The notes below the pieces were generated by a model. It was not told the DNA's origin. It did no database searches and was given only the letters and a program-made list of their open reading frames with translations. Below, one piece after another: positions 1 to 8,365 of a DNA stretch of 37,139 nucleotides; positions within the stretch are counted from its first letter, which is position 1, and every line of letters starts with the position of its first letter. The stretch is from contig SHYR01000001.1 of NCBI GenBank assembly GCA_009692705.1, positions 97,948 through 135,086 of the forward strand. Reading direction: 5' to 3'. Source of the DNA: Dehalococcoidia bacterium. GTDB taxonomy: Bacteria; Chloroflexota; Dehalococcoidia; UBA2979. A program made the translations under genes and the position numbers.

Positions 1-722
1 GTCGCGCCCAGCACCCACGAGGCGCGCGGCGAGCACAGGAACGTCACTACCGCCGCCACCTCCTCAGGCCGCCCGAAGCGGCCGGCCGGGATGTTCTGCT
101 GCACGAACGCCGCCATCGCCTCCGGTTGCTCCTGCACGCGCCGTCCCCACCCGCCGCCCTCGAAGGCGATCGAGCCGGGGGCGACGTTGTTGACGCGGAT
201 GCCCTCCTTTGCCCACGCCAGCGCGTAGGCCTTGGAGGCCGCGATCTGCGCCGCCTTCGTGGCGTTGTATGGCCCGCCGCCGCCCGACTCGCGGCCGTAG
301 ATCGAGGAGATGTTTACGATCGCGCCGCCGTCCGGCGACCGCGCCAGGTGTGGCTTCGCCAGCTCGCTGAGGCGGACCGCGGACAGCACGTTGAGCTGAA
401 AGGAGCCGAGCCACCGCTCGTCGAGATCGCCCCCGGCCGAACCGCCGGCGTTGTTCACCAGCGCGTCGATGCCCCCGTAGGCGCTGACCGCCGCGCCGAT
501 CAGACGCTCGCAGTCCGCCGCTGACGTGACGTCGCCTGCGACCGCCTGTACCTGCGCGCCGGTCGCGCGCAGCCGCGCCGCGGCCCGCTGCAGGCCCTCC
601 TCGCCGCGCGCGGAGATCGTGAGCCGCGCACCCTCCGCGGCCAGCGCCTCCGCGATCGCGAGGCCGATGCCGCGGCTGGCGCCGGTGACGACCGCCGAGC
701 GGCCCGCGAGCTGGAAATCCAT
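1..722 (-). CDS. SDR family NAD(P)-dependent oxidoreductase (3' end truncated by window edge)
   Basis: Minus-strand translation from ATG at 722: MDFQLAGRSAVVTGASRGIGLAIAEALA..., with NNAGG, SSIYGRESGGGGPYNATKAA (YxxxK) and VNNVAPGSI motifs. Runs off the left edge, which probably explains its absence from the ORF track. Confidence 0.9.
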   Translation of the reverse strand, partial: MDFQLAGRSAVVTGASRGIGLAIAEALAAEGARLTISARGEEGLQRAAARLRATGAQVQAVAGDVTSAADCERLIGAAVSAYGGIDALVNNAGGSAGGDLDERWLGSFQLNVLSAVRLSELAKPHLARSPDGGAIVNISSIYGRESGGGGPYNATKAAQIAASKAYALAWAKEGIRVNNVAPGSIAFEGGGWGRRVQEQPEAMAAFVQQNIPAGRFGRPEEVAAVVTFLCSPRASWVLGA

Positions 723-831
723 GGTGTGCCTCCGTGCTGGCCCGCGCCTGCGCCTGTGGGCGGGACGCATGCTCGCAGCCGGGCGCGCCGCCGTCCAGTC
801 GCGTTGACGCTCTCGATCAGCGGCCCGTAGC

Positions 832-1602
832 ATGCGGCGCACCGCCCCCGGAGGCCGCGTGCCACTCGCCAGTCTGGAAGTCGACGGCCATGTTGCCACG
901 CTCACGGCCGCCCCGGCCGGGGGGCTGGCCGACCTCGCCTTCAGCGAGGCACTGGCCGCCGTCGCCGAGCGCATCGCCGCCGACACCGACGGCATCCGCG
1001 CGGTGGTGGTGACCGGTGGCGCTGACCTCTGCTTCGGCTGGAGCGCGCAGGCGCTGGCCGACGGTGCCGCGACGCTCGGCGCAGGCTTCGACGCGCTCGC
1101 CGCGGTCCCGCAGCCGGTGGTGGCGGCGATCCGCGGGCGCGCGCACTCCGCCGGGCTGGAGCTGGCGCTGGCGTGCGACATCCGCGTGGCCGAGGAGGGC
1201 GCGAGCTTCGCGATGCCGGAGACCGTGCTGGGCGCCATGCCGCGCGGAGGCGGCTCGCAGCGCCTGCCGCGTGCGATCGGGCGGGCGCAGGCGCTGCGGC
1301 TGCTGCTGACCGGCGAGCAGATCGACGCCGCGGAGGCGCGCCGCATCGGGCTGGTGTCCCGGGTGGCGCCCGCGGGTGAAGCGCTGGCGGCGGCACGCGA
1401 GATTGCTGCCGCGATCGCGTCGCGCGGTCCGATCGCCACCCGCCTGGCGAAGGAGGCGGTGCACCGGGGACTGGAGATGACGCTCGATCAGGCGCTACGC
1501 TACGAGCTCGATCTCACGGTGCTGCTGCAGACCACCGCCGACCGCGCGGAGGGTGTGCGGGCGTTCGAGGCCAGGCGGCCGCCGCGGTTCACGGGCCGCT
1601 AG
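832..1602 (+). CDS. Enoyl-CoA hydratase/isomerase family protein (GTG at 859 is an alternative start)
   Basis: Crotonase fold motifs: AAIRGRAHSAGLELALACDIRVAEEGASFAMPETVLGAMPRGGGSQRLPRAIG. Confidence 0.88.
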   Translation: MRRTAPGGRVPLASLEVDGHVATLTAAPAGGLADLAFSEALAAVAERIAADTDGIRAVVVTGGADLCFGWSAQALADGAATLGAGFDALAAVPQPVVAAIRGRAHSAGLELALACDIRVAEEGASFAMPETVLGAMPRGGGSQRLPRAIGRAQALRLLLTGEQIDAAEARRIGLVSRVAPAGEALAAAREIAAAIASRGPIATRLAKEAVHRGLEMTLDQALRYELDLTVLLQTTADRAEGVRAFEARRPPRFTGR

Positions 1603-1632
1603 CGTTACGGTACGGGGCTGAGGGGAGGGTGC

Positions 1633-1893
1633 ATGAACGTTATTCTCACGAACGAAGAAGTGCAGGTGGTGGCGTCGCTCGTCGTCTCGCTGGTGCTGGA
1701 GAGCGCTCCCATCTCGGAGGCGGGGAAGGAGACCTTGCGCCGGTGGCGCAAGGTCTACGACGTCGGCGGAGCGGAGTTGAACGCGTTCGCGCTGCGTTTC
1801 AACGAGGCGCTCGGCAACCACATCGACCAGCGCACGACGCGCATGGTCCAGCGCCGCGGCCAGGTGCGCGTATCGACGATCGTGGAGCACTAA
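1633..1893 (+). CDS. Small protein of unknown function (86 aa), paralogous to the next gene
   Basis: ATG preceded by purine-rich GAGGGGAGGG. Residue pattern matches the following ORF (MxVxxTxEEV...ALRxWR). Confidence 0.75.
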   Translation: MNVILTNEEVQVVASLVVSLVLESAPISEAGKETLRRWRKVYDVGGAELNAFALRFNEALGNHIDQRTTRMVQRRGQVRVSTIVEH

Positions 1894-1895
1894 CG

Positions 1896-2135
1896 ATGAA
1901 AGTGGAGTTCACCGTCGAAGAGGTCTGGCAGATGATGCAGACGGTTACCGATGCGCTGCTGGAGGCTGACCTCGACAAGAAGGACCGCGCCGCGCTGCGC
2001 AGCTGGCGCTCGGGGGCCCTGAAGCTCCATTCGCACGAGATGAAGGGGTTGACGGAGAAGGTGAACAGCGAGCTCCAGCGCTCGCACACCCGCTCCGAGG
2101 CGACCCCGATCAAGAAACCGGACTGGATGTCGTAG
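1896..2135 (+). CDS. Small protein of unknown function (79 aa), paralogous to the previous gene
   Basis: MKVEFTVEEVWQMMQTVTDALLEADLDKKDRAALRSWRSGALKLHSHEMKGLTEKVNSELQR...; starts 2 nt after the upstream stop. Confidence 0.75.
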   Translation: MKVEFTVEEVWQMMQTVTDALLEADLDKKDRAALRSWRSGALKLHSHEMKGLTEKVNSELQRSHTRSEATPIKKPDWMS

Positions 2136-2151
2136 CCACGCCGGCGCGCAC

Positions 2152-2886
2152 ATGACCGCCCCGCCGCCCGTGCCGTTCGTGCTCGCCGAGCGTGTCGGCG
2201 ACGTGCTGTGGCTGACGCTCAACCGCCCGCAGCGCCTGAACGCCGTCCACCTGGCGATGCGCGACGAGTTGTGGACGCTGCTCGCCTTGCTGCGCGATGA
2301 TCCCACGCTCCGCGTGGCGGTGCTGCGCGGCGCCGGCGACCGCGCGTTCTCCGCCGGCGCCGACATCACGGAGTTCGGCAGCGCTCCCTCCTACATCGAG
2401 GCGCGCGAGGCGCGGCTGGGTCGGGACCTCTGGGGGCTGATGTCGCGCCTGCGCATCCCGCTGATCGCCGCGATCCATGGCTACGTCTTCGGGGCAGGCT
2501 GCGAGCTCGCGCTCTACTGTGATTTCCGCATCGCCGCGGAGGACGCACGCTTTGCGCTGCCCGAGGTGCTGCTGGGCTACATCCCCTCTGCCGGCGGCAG
2601 CCAGATGCTGCCCCGCCACATCAACCTCGGCGACGCGCTGCGCCTGGTGACGGGCGGTGAGGCGATCGACGCTCGGGAGGCGCTCGCGCTCGGCCTCGTG
2701 CACTGCGTCGTCCCCCGCGACCAGCTCGAACCCGCCGCGCGTGAGCTGGCGCAGACGCTCGCGGCGCGCGAGCCGCGCGCGCTGCAGGCGACCAAACGGG
2801 CTGTGGTGGAGGGACTGGAGCTGCCGCTGGCGCAGGGGCTCGCGCTGGAGCGGCGCCTCGCGGCCGCGCTCGCGGCCGCGCGCTGA
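2152..2886 (+). CDS. Enoyl-CoA hydratase/isomerase family protein
   Basis: Crotonase motifs: LNRPQRLNAVHLAM, GDRAFSAGADITEF, AAIHGYVFGAGCELALYCDFRIAAEDARFALPEVLLGYIPSAGGSQMLPR. Confidence 0.93.
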   Translation: MTAPPPVPFVLAERVGDVLWLTLNRPQRLNAVHLAMRDELWTLLALLRDDPTLRVAVLRGAGDRAFSAGADITEFGSAPSYIEAREARLGRDLWGLMSRLRIPLIAAIHGYVFGAGCELALYCDFRIAAEDARFALPEVLLGYIPSAGGSQMLPRHINLGDALRLVTGGEAIDAREALALGLVHCVVPRDQLEPAARELAQTLAAREPRALQATKRAVVEGLELPLAQGLALERRLAAALAAAR

Positions 2887-3431
2887 TGGCCGCGCACGGC
2901 GAGGCTGCCCCCGGCGCGCGCCGCCGCAGCCCGCTCGGCCTGCGCCTGCCGCCGTCGGCGCTACGCGGGCCGCTGCTGGTCGCGCTGGCGGCGGTGCTGG
3001 GCGTCGGCGCGGTGGTGTGGGGCTCGCTCGCCGGGCCGCCCGGCCTCCAGGTCTTCTACTTCGACGCGGGGCCCGTCGACCGGCTCGCGATCGGCAAGGT
3101 CGAGCCGTACCCGGAGCTCGACTTCTACGTCGTCGGGCTCGCCGACGGGCGCGTGCGCGCGGTCGACGGCCGGCTGGCGGGCAGCGGCTGCGCCGTGCGC
3201 TGGCTGCCGGACGACGCCCGCGCCGTCGACCACAACCCGCTGCGGGCGCCCGGTGCCTTCGAGGACCCCTGCTCGGGCGCGCTCTGGGCGATTACCGGTG
3301 ACGCGGTCGCCGGCGGCTCGAGGCCCCTGCGCACGTTCGCGATCTCCTACGAACGCGACGCCGCGGGGGTGCAGCATGTGTTCGTGGAGGTGCTGGGCCG
3401 CCCCTCGCCGGCTGCGGCTGCTGGCGACTGA
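2886..3431 (+). CDS. Membrane-anchored Rieske-fold-like protein apparently lacking [2Fe-2S] ligands
   Basis: Single N-terminal TM (PLLVALAAVLGVGAVVWGSLAG), then ...GSGCAVRWLPDD...FEDPCSGALWAITGDAVAGGSRPLRTF, resembling Rieske box 1/2 context. TGATG overlap with the upstream gene. Confidence 0.6.
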   Translation: MAAHGEAAPGARRRSPLGLRLPPSALRGPLLVALAAVLGVGAVVWGSLAGPPGLQVFYFDAGPVDRLAIGKVEPYPELDFYVVGLADGRVRAVDGRLAGSGCAVRWLPDDARAVDHNPLRAPGAFEDPCSGALWAITGDAVAGGSRPLRTFAISYERDAAGVQHVFVEVLGRPSPAAAAGD

Positions 3432-3470
3432 GCGGGGGGCGGCCACGCCAGTGCGCGTTCTGCGCCCGGT

Positions 3471-3499
3471 TTGAGCATGGCCGGAGCATTCTCTATAGT
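3471..3499 (+). promoter_or_regulatory. Predicted sigma70-type promoter TTGAGC-N17-TATAGT
   Basis: TTGAGC at 3471-3476, 17-nt spacer, TATAGT at 3494-3499, upstream of the acyl-CoA synthetase. Confidence 0.5.
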
Positions 3500-3559
3500 G
3501 GCGGCGCTCCGGCGACGGGATAGTGTCGGCGCTCCGGCGAAGCGTCGGCGCTCCGGCGA
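3495..3559. repeat. Intergenic direct repeats: ATAGTG(G/T)CGGCGCTCCGGCGA x2 plus a third partial copy
   Basis: Copies at 3495-3515 and 3520-3540 (one mismatch, period 25). The 14-nt core CGGCGCTCCGGCGA recurs at 3546-3559. Confidence 0.85.
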
Positions 3560-3644
3560 CCGCCCGTGGTGGCCGTCGGGGCCATCGCGCGCTGAGTCGG
3601 CGGCCACGACGCGCACGGGGGTGCGCTGAGGGGGAGATCGCAGC

Positions 3645-5213
3645 ATGAACACCGCTGAGTTCCTGACCATCGCCTCCATGATGGTGCCGGACCGCCAGGC
3701 GCTCTCCGATCCGGATGGCAGCTGCACCTACATGGAGCTCGCTTCGCGTGTGAACAAGCTCACCAGCGCCTTCCGCACGCTAGGCGTCGGCAAGGGCCAG
3801 TGCGTCGGTGTGATGGCGGTGAACTCGACGGCGTTCGTCGAGATCTACTACGCCACCTCCGCGGTGGGCGGAACCTTTGTGCCCCTCAACTACCGCGCGA
3901 AGACCGAAGAGCTCAGCTACATGATCAACGCCGCGGGCGTGAACCTGCTCTTCATCGCCCAGCGTTACTACCCGCTGCTGCAGGAGATCCGCATGCTGGT
4001 CCCGCGCCTGCAGCACGTGATCCCGCTGGACTTCGAGATCGACGGCCAGCCGACCTTCCGCCAGCTGCGCGACCGGGGCGCGGACGAGCCGTTCGTGACC
4101 GATAGCGACGACAGCGACCCGGCGCTCGTGATCTACACCTCCGGCACCACGGCGCTGCCGAAGGGCGTGGTGCTCACGCACAAGGCGCTCTCGTCCTACG
4201 TGCTCAACACGCAGAACCCGGCCGACCCCAGCGCCGAGCAGGAGACCAACGTCGTCTCGGTGCCGTTCTTCCACATCGCCGGCGCGACCACCATGATCGG
4301 CTCGCTCTTCGGCGGTCGGAAACTCGCTATCCTGCCGCAGTTCGACCCCTCGGCGTGGCTCGCCACCGTCGAGCGCGAGCGCGCCACGCACGCCTTCGTG
4401 GTGCCGACGATGCTCAAGCGCATCATGGAGGCCGACAACTTCTCCAGTTACGACCTCTCCTCGCTCAAGCTCGTCACCTATGGTGCCGCGCCGATGCCGT
4501 TCGAGGTCGTGCGTCGCGCCTGCGACGTGTTCACGTGCGGGCTGATGAACGCCTACGGTCAGACCGAATCGACGTCGACCATGACCTTCCTCGGCCCGGA
4601 GGACCACCGTCTCACTGGCACGCAAGAGGAGATCGGCCGCAAGCTCAAGCGCCTGCGCTCCGTCGGCAAGCCGATGCCGGACATCGACGTGGCGATCCTG
4701 CACCAGGACGGCACCGAGTTGGCCCGGGGCAAGGAAGGGGAGATTTGCATCCGCGGCGACCGCGTGATGCGCGAGTACCAGGGCCGCGCCGAGGAGACCG
4801 CCGCCGCGATCATGGGCGGCTGGCTGCACACCGGCGACGTCGGCTACCTGGACGAGGACAGCTACCTCTTCATCACCGGCCGCATCAAGGACCTGATCAT
4901 CCGCGGCGGCGAGAACATCTCGCCCGGCGAGATCGAGAACGTGCTCGAAGACCACCCCGCGGTCGCGGAGGCCGCCGTGATCGGCGTCCCCGACGCGGAG
5001 TGGAGCGAGGTGGTGCGCGCCGTGCTGGTGGGCGTGAAGGGCGAGTCGGTGACGGAGATGCAACTGACGGAGTACGTGAAGTCGCGCCTTGCCTCGTTCA
5101 AGGCGCCCGCTTCCTACGTCTGGGTGGACGAGCTGCCGCGCAACCACATGGGCAAGGTGCTCAAGAACGAGCTGCGCCAGCGCTACGGCGAGCCGGCGAC
5201 GAAATCCGTCTAG
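3645..5213 (+). CDS. AMP-dependent acyl-CoA synthetase/ligase
   Basis: Adenylation motifs: LVIYTSGTTALPKGVVLTHKAL, NAYGQTES, GWLHTGDVGYLDEDSYLFITGRIKDLIIRGGENISPGEIE, PRNHMGKVLK. Confidence 0.95.
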   Translation: MNTAEFLTIASMMVPDRQALSDPDGSCTYMELASRVNKLTSAFRTLGVGKGQCVGVMAVNSTAFVEIYYATSAVGGTFVPLNYRAKTEELSYMINAAGVNLLFIAQRYYPLLQEIRMLVPRLQHVIPLDFEIDGQPTFRQLRDRGADEPFVTDSDDSDPALVIYTSGTTALPKGVVLTHKALSSYVLNTQNPADPSAEQETNVVSVPFFHIAGATTMIGSLFGGRKLAILPQFDPSAWLATVERERATHAFVVPTMLKRIMEADNFSSYDLSSLKLVTYGAAPMPFEVVRRACDVFTCGLMNAYGQTESTSTMTFLGPEDHRLTGTQEEIGRKLKRLRSVGKPMPDIDVAILHQDGTELARGKEGEICIRGDRVMREYQGRAEETAAAIMGGWLHTGDVGYLDEDSYLFITGRIKDLIIRGGENISPGEIENVLEDHPAVAEAAVIGVPDAEWSEVVRAVLVGVKGESVTEMQLTEYVKSRLASFKAPASYVWVDELPRNHMGKVLKNELRQRYGEPATKSV

Positions 5214-5221
5214 GCTCAGCT

Positions 5222-7429
5222 GTGCAGCCTCCCAGCACGCCACCGCGGCCCGCGGCGTTCCGGTCGGCGCCGCCGGACCGAGACGCGGGGACGCGGCTGG
5301 TGGGGGCGTGGTGGGCCCCCGCGCTGGCGCTCAGCGGGATCGCCCTCGCCGGCGCCCTGGAGGCCGAGCGCAGCGACGCGCACCGCCAGGTCTTCTTCAA
5401 CGTCCAGCAGCCGTGGGCGGTCTACCTCTTCCTGGGCGCGCTGGTCGGGCTGTTGGTGTACGGCATCGGGCGGCATGCCTCGCTGTGGGCGCTCGGCCGC
5501 CCCGCGCCCGGCCTCGCGAGCGAGATCCCGCACCGGCTGCTGAACGCGCTGCGGCTGGGGCTGGCGCAGGACAAGGTCCGTCGCGACCGCTACGCCGGGA
5601 TCATGCACTGGTGCCTGTTCTCCTCGATCGTGGTGCTGACCGCCGTGACCGCGCAGGTCGCGCTCGACGACGACACCGCGCTGGACTTCCTGCACGGCCG
5701 CTACTACCTGTTCTTCTCGTTCTACGGCGACCTCTTCGGTCTGGTCGGCCTCGTCGGCGTCGGCATGGCGCTTTACCGCCGCTACTTCGACAGCTACCGC
5801 CGCATCCGCTGGGACGAGCGGCTGGAGGACCACTTAATCATCGCCGGCCTCGGGCTGATCTTGGTGAGCGGGTTCGTGGTCGAGGCGCTGCGCATCGAGG
5901 TCACGGAGCTGGCGCAGCACCCCGCGTGGGCGCCGTGGTCGTTCGTCTCTTTCGCGCTGGCGAAGGTGCTGCACCTGTTTGCGCTGAGCGAGGGCCAGCT
6001 GCTTGGCACGCATACCTTGGTGTGGTGGGGCCACGTCGTGCTGGCGTTCGGGTGGCTGGGCCTGATCGCGTTCACGCGCCTGGACCACATCTTCTTCGCG
6101 CCCGTGAACGCCTTCCTGCTGCGCACCGACGCGCCCGGCCGCCTCGCGGCGATCGAGCAGATCGAGCAGCGCGAGGTGTTCGGCGTCGGGCAGATCCAGG
6201 ACTTCACCTGGAAGCAGCTGTTCGAGCTCGACGCGTGTGTGCGCTGCGGGCGGTGCACGGCGGTCTGTCCCGCGAACCTCGCTGGCCAGCCGCTCTCGCC
6301 GATGCAGCTGATCCAGGACCTCAAGGCGCACCTCGCGCGCGTCGGCCCCGCGCTTCAGCGCGCCGGCCACGAGGGCGGCGACGTGCGCAGCGTCTCCCCG
6401 GTGGCGATGGTGGGTGAGGTCGTCGCCGACGAGGCGCTGTGGGCCTGCCGCACCTGCGGCGCCTGCGTGCAGGAATGCCCGGTGATGATCGAGCACGTGC
6501 CCACGATCGTCGACATGCGTCGCTACCTCGTGATGGACGAGGCGCGCATCCCGGTCCCGGCCCGCCAGGCGCTCGAGCACATGGAGTCGCGCGGCCACCC
6601 CTGGCGCGGCACCACGCTGCAGCGCACGAGCTGGATGGAGGGGCTCGGCGAGGTCCCGATCTTCGACGGCTCGCAGCAGTACCTGTACTGGGTCGGCTGT
6701 GCCGGCTCACTGGTGGAGCGCAATCTGCCGATCACGCGCTCCGTGTTCCGGCTGCTGCGCGCCTCCGGCGCCTCGTTCGGGGTGCTCGGGCAGGAGGAGA
6801 CGTGCAGCGGCGATCCGGCGCGGCGGCTCGGCAACGAGTACCTCTACCAGGTGCTCGCGCGGCAGTTGATCGAGACCTTCCAGTCCAAGCGCGTCCAGCG
6901 CGTGATCACGAACTGCCCGCACTGCTTCAATACCTTCAAGAACGAATACCCGCAGTTCGATGGTCGCTTCGAGGTGCTGCACCACACCGAGTTCTTGGCG
7001 CGTGCGGTTCAGGATGGCACGCTCAAGCCACAGCATCGTCTCGACGAGTCGCTGACCTATCACGACTCCTGCTATCTGGGCCGCATGAACGGCCAGTACG
7101 ATGCTCCACGGCAGATCATCGAGTTCATCCCGGGGCTGCACTTGACGGAGATGCGACGCAGCCGCAGCAACGGGCTCTGCTGCGGCGCCGGCGGCGGCAA
7201 CATGTGGCTGGAGGAGGCGGGTGAGCGGCGCGTGAACCACGTGCGCACCGAGGAAGCGGTGGCGACCGGCGCCGGCGCGGTGATCTCGAACTGCCCGTTC
7301 TGCATCCAGATGTTCGAAGATGGCATCCCGGCGGTGCAGCCGGAGCAAGCCGGCCGCATGCGCGCGTTCGACGTGGCGGAGTTGCTGGAGCGCGCGGTGC
7401 TCGGCCCCGCCGGCGAGAGCGCCCGCTAG
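5222..7429 (+). CDS. Membrane (Fe-S) oxidoreductase: NarI-like cytochrome b domain, 2x[4Fe-4S] ferredoxin domain and two CCG domains; candidate ETF:(methyl)menaquinone oxidoreductase
   Basis: GTG at 5222 follows the upstream stop. TM helices, then CVRCGRCTAVCP, CRTCGACVQECP, ETCSGDPARRLGNEYLYQ and NGLCCGAGGGNMWLEE. Directly upstream of etfBA. Confidence 0.85.
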   Translation: MQPPSTPPRPAAFRSAPPDRDAGTRLVGAWWAPALALSGIALAGALEAERSDAHRQVFFNVQQPWAVYLFLGALVGLLVYGIGRHASLWALGRPAPGLASEIPHRLLNALRLGLAQDKVRRDRYAGIMHWCLFSSIVVLTAVTAQVALDDDTALDFLHGRYYLFFSFYGDLFGLVGLVGVGMALYRRYFDSYRRIRWDERLEDHLIIAGLGLILVSGFVVEALRIEVTELAQHPAWAPWSFVSFALAKVLHLFALSEGQLLGTHTLVWWGHVVLAFGWLGLIAFTRLDHIFFAPVNAFLLRTDAPGRLAAIEQIEQREVFGVGQIQDFTWKQLFELDACVRCGRCTAVCPANLAGQPLSPMQLIQDLKAHLARVGPALQRAGHEGGDVRSVSPVAMVGEVVADEALWACRTCGACVQECPVMIEHVPTIVDMRRYLVMDEARIPVPARQALEHMESRGHPWRGTTLQRTSWMEGLGEVPIFDGSQQYLYWVGCAGSLVERNLPITRSVFRLLRASGASFGVLGQEETCSGDPARRLGNEYLYQVLARQLIETFQSKRVQRVITNCPHCFNTFKNEYPQFDGRFEVLHHTEFLARAVQDGTLKPQHRLDESLTYHDSCYLGRMNGQYDAPRQIIEFIPGLHLTEMRRSRSNGLCCGAGGGNMWLEEAGERRVNHVRTEEAVATGAGAVISNCPFCIQMFEDGIPAVQPEQAGRMRAFDVAELLERAVLGPAGESAR

Positions 7430-7528
7430 ACCCGGCGGCGCCCGGTGCGGGACTGCCTGCGCGACGCGGCCGCGCGGCGGCGGCACGGGGCGTGCGACGG
7501 CAGTGTGATGAGGAGCGAAGGGGAAGCG

Positions 7529-8332
7529 ATGCACTTCGTCGTCTGCGCGAAGCAGATCCCGGACCCGGAGACGCCGCCCTCGGCGTTCCGCGTGGATGAG
7601 GCGAAGAAGGAGGTGATCCCCCCGCAGGGGATCGCGCCCGTGCTCAGCCAGTTCGACGGCATCGCTGCGGAGGCCGCGCTGCGCATCAAGGAGCAGACCA
7701 GCGGCACCCGCATCACCGTGATCTCGCTGGGGCAGGAGCGCGCCCGCGACGCCATTAAGCAGGTGCTGGCGATGGGCGCCGATGAGGGCGTGCTGCTGGA
7801 CGACGCGACCTTCCAGGGCGGCGATTCGTACACCACGGCGCGCACGCTCGCGGCCGCCATCCGCAAGCTCGGCGACGTCGACGCGGTGTTCTGCGGCCGC
7901 CAGGCGGCGGACTGGGACATGGGGCAGGTGGGCCTCGGGATCGCGGAGCTGCTGGGCTGGCCCTGCGCGATCATCGCCAGCAGCGTGCAGTGCGCCGAGG
8001 GCAAGCTGACCGTGAAGCGCGTGCTGGCCGATGGCTTCGAGACTGTGCGCGTGCCGCTGCCAGCGGTGGTGACGGTGTCCAACGAGCTGGGCGAGCCGCG
8101 CTACCCGAAGCTCCAGCAGATCATGCAGGCGGCCCGCAAGACCGTACGCAGCATGACCCCCGCCGAGCTCGCGCTCGACCCCTCGACGGTCGGCGCGGCG
8201 GGCGCGAGACTGAAGCTCGAGCGGCTCTTCGTCCCGGTGGCCGGCGGCGACTGCGAGTTCATGCCCGGCGATACGCCGCAGGCGCAGGCGGTGGCGCTGG
8301 CGAAGACGCTGCGCGCCGCCAGGATCCTGTAG
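7529..8332 (+). CDS. etfB: Electron transfer flavoprotein beta subunit
   Basis: MHFVVCAKQIPDPETP..., ALRIKEQTSGTRITVISLGQERARDAIKQVLAMGADEGVLLDD, GRQAADWDMGQVG. GGAGCGAAGGGGAAGC precedes ATG 7529. Confidence 0.93.
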   Translation: MHFVVCAKQIPDPETPPSAFRVDEAKKEVIPPQGIAPVLSQFDGIAAEAALRIKEQTSGTRITVISLGQERARDAIKQVLAMGADEGVLLDDATFQGGDSYTTARTLAAAIRKLGDVDAVFCGRQAADWDMGQVGLGIAELLGWPCAIIASSVQCAEGKLTVKRVLADGFETVRVPLPAVVTVSNELGEPRYPKLQQIMQAARKTVRSMTPAELALDPSTVGAAGARLKLERLFVPVAGGDCEFMPGDTPQAQAVALAKTLRAARIL

Positions 8333-8365
8333 CCGGCCGAGCGGCCGCGCGCGAAGGGACCCACG

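Noticed and set aside
3495-3559. Direct repeats as a CRISPR array
   Set aside because: Only three short copies, irregular spacers of 4-6 nt and no cas genes.
4355-5221. N-terminal 289 codons of the ORF 4355..7429
   Set aside because: Overlaps the acyl-CoA synthetase in another frame with Arg-rich low complexity; GTG at 5222 starts the plausible protein.
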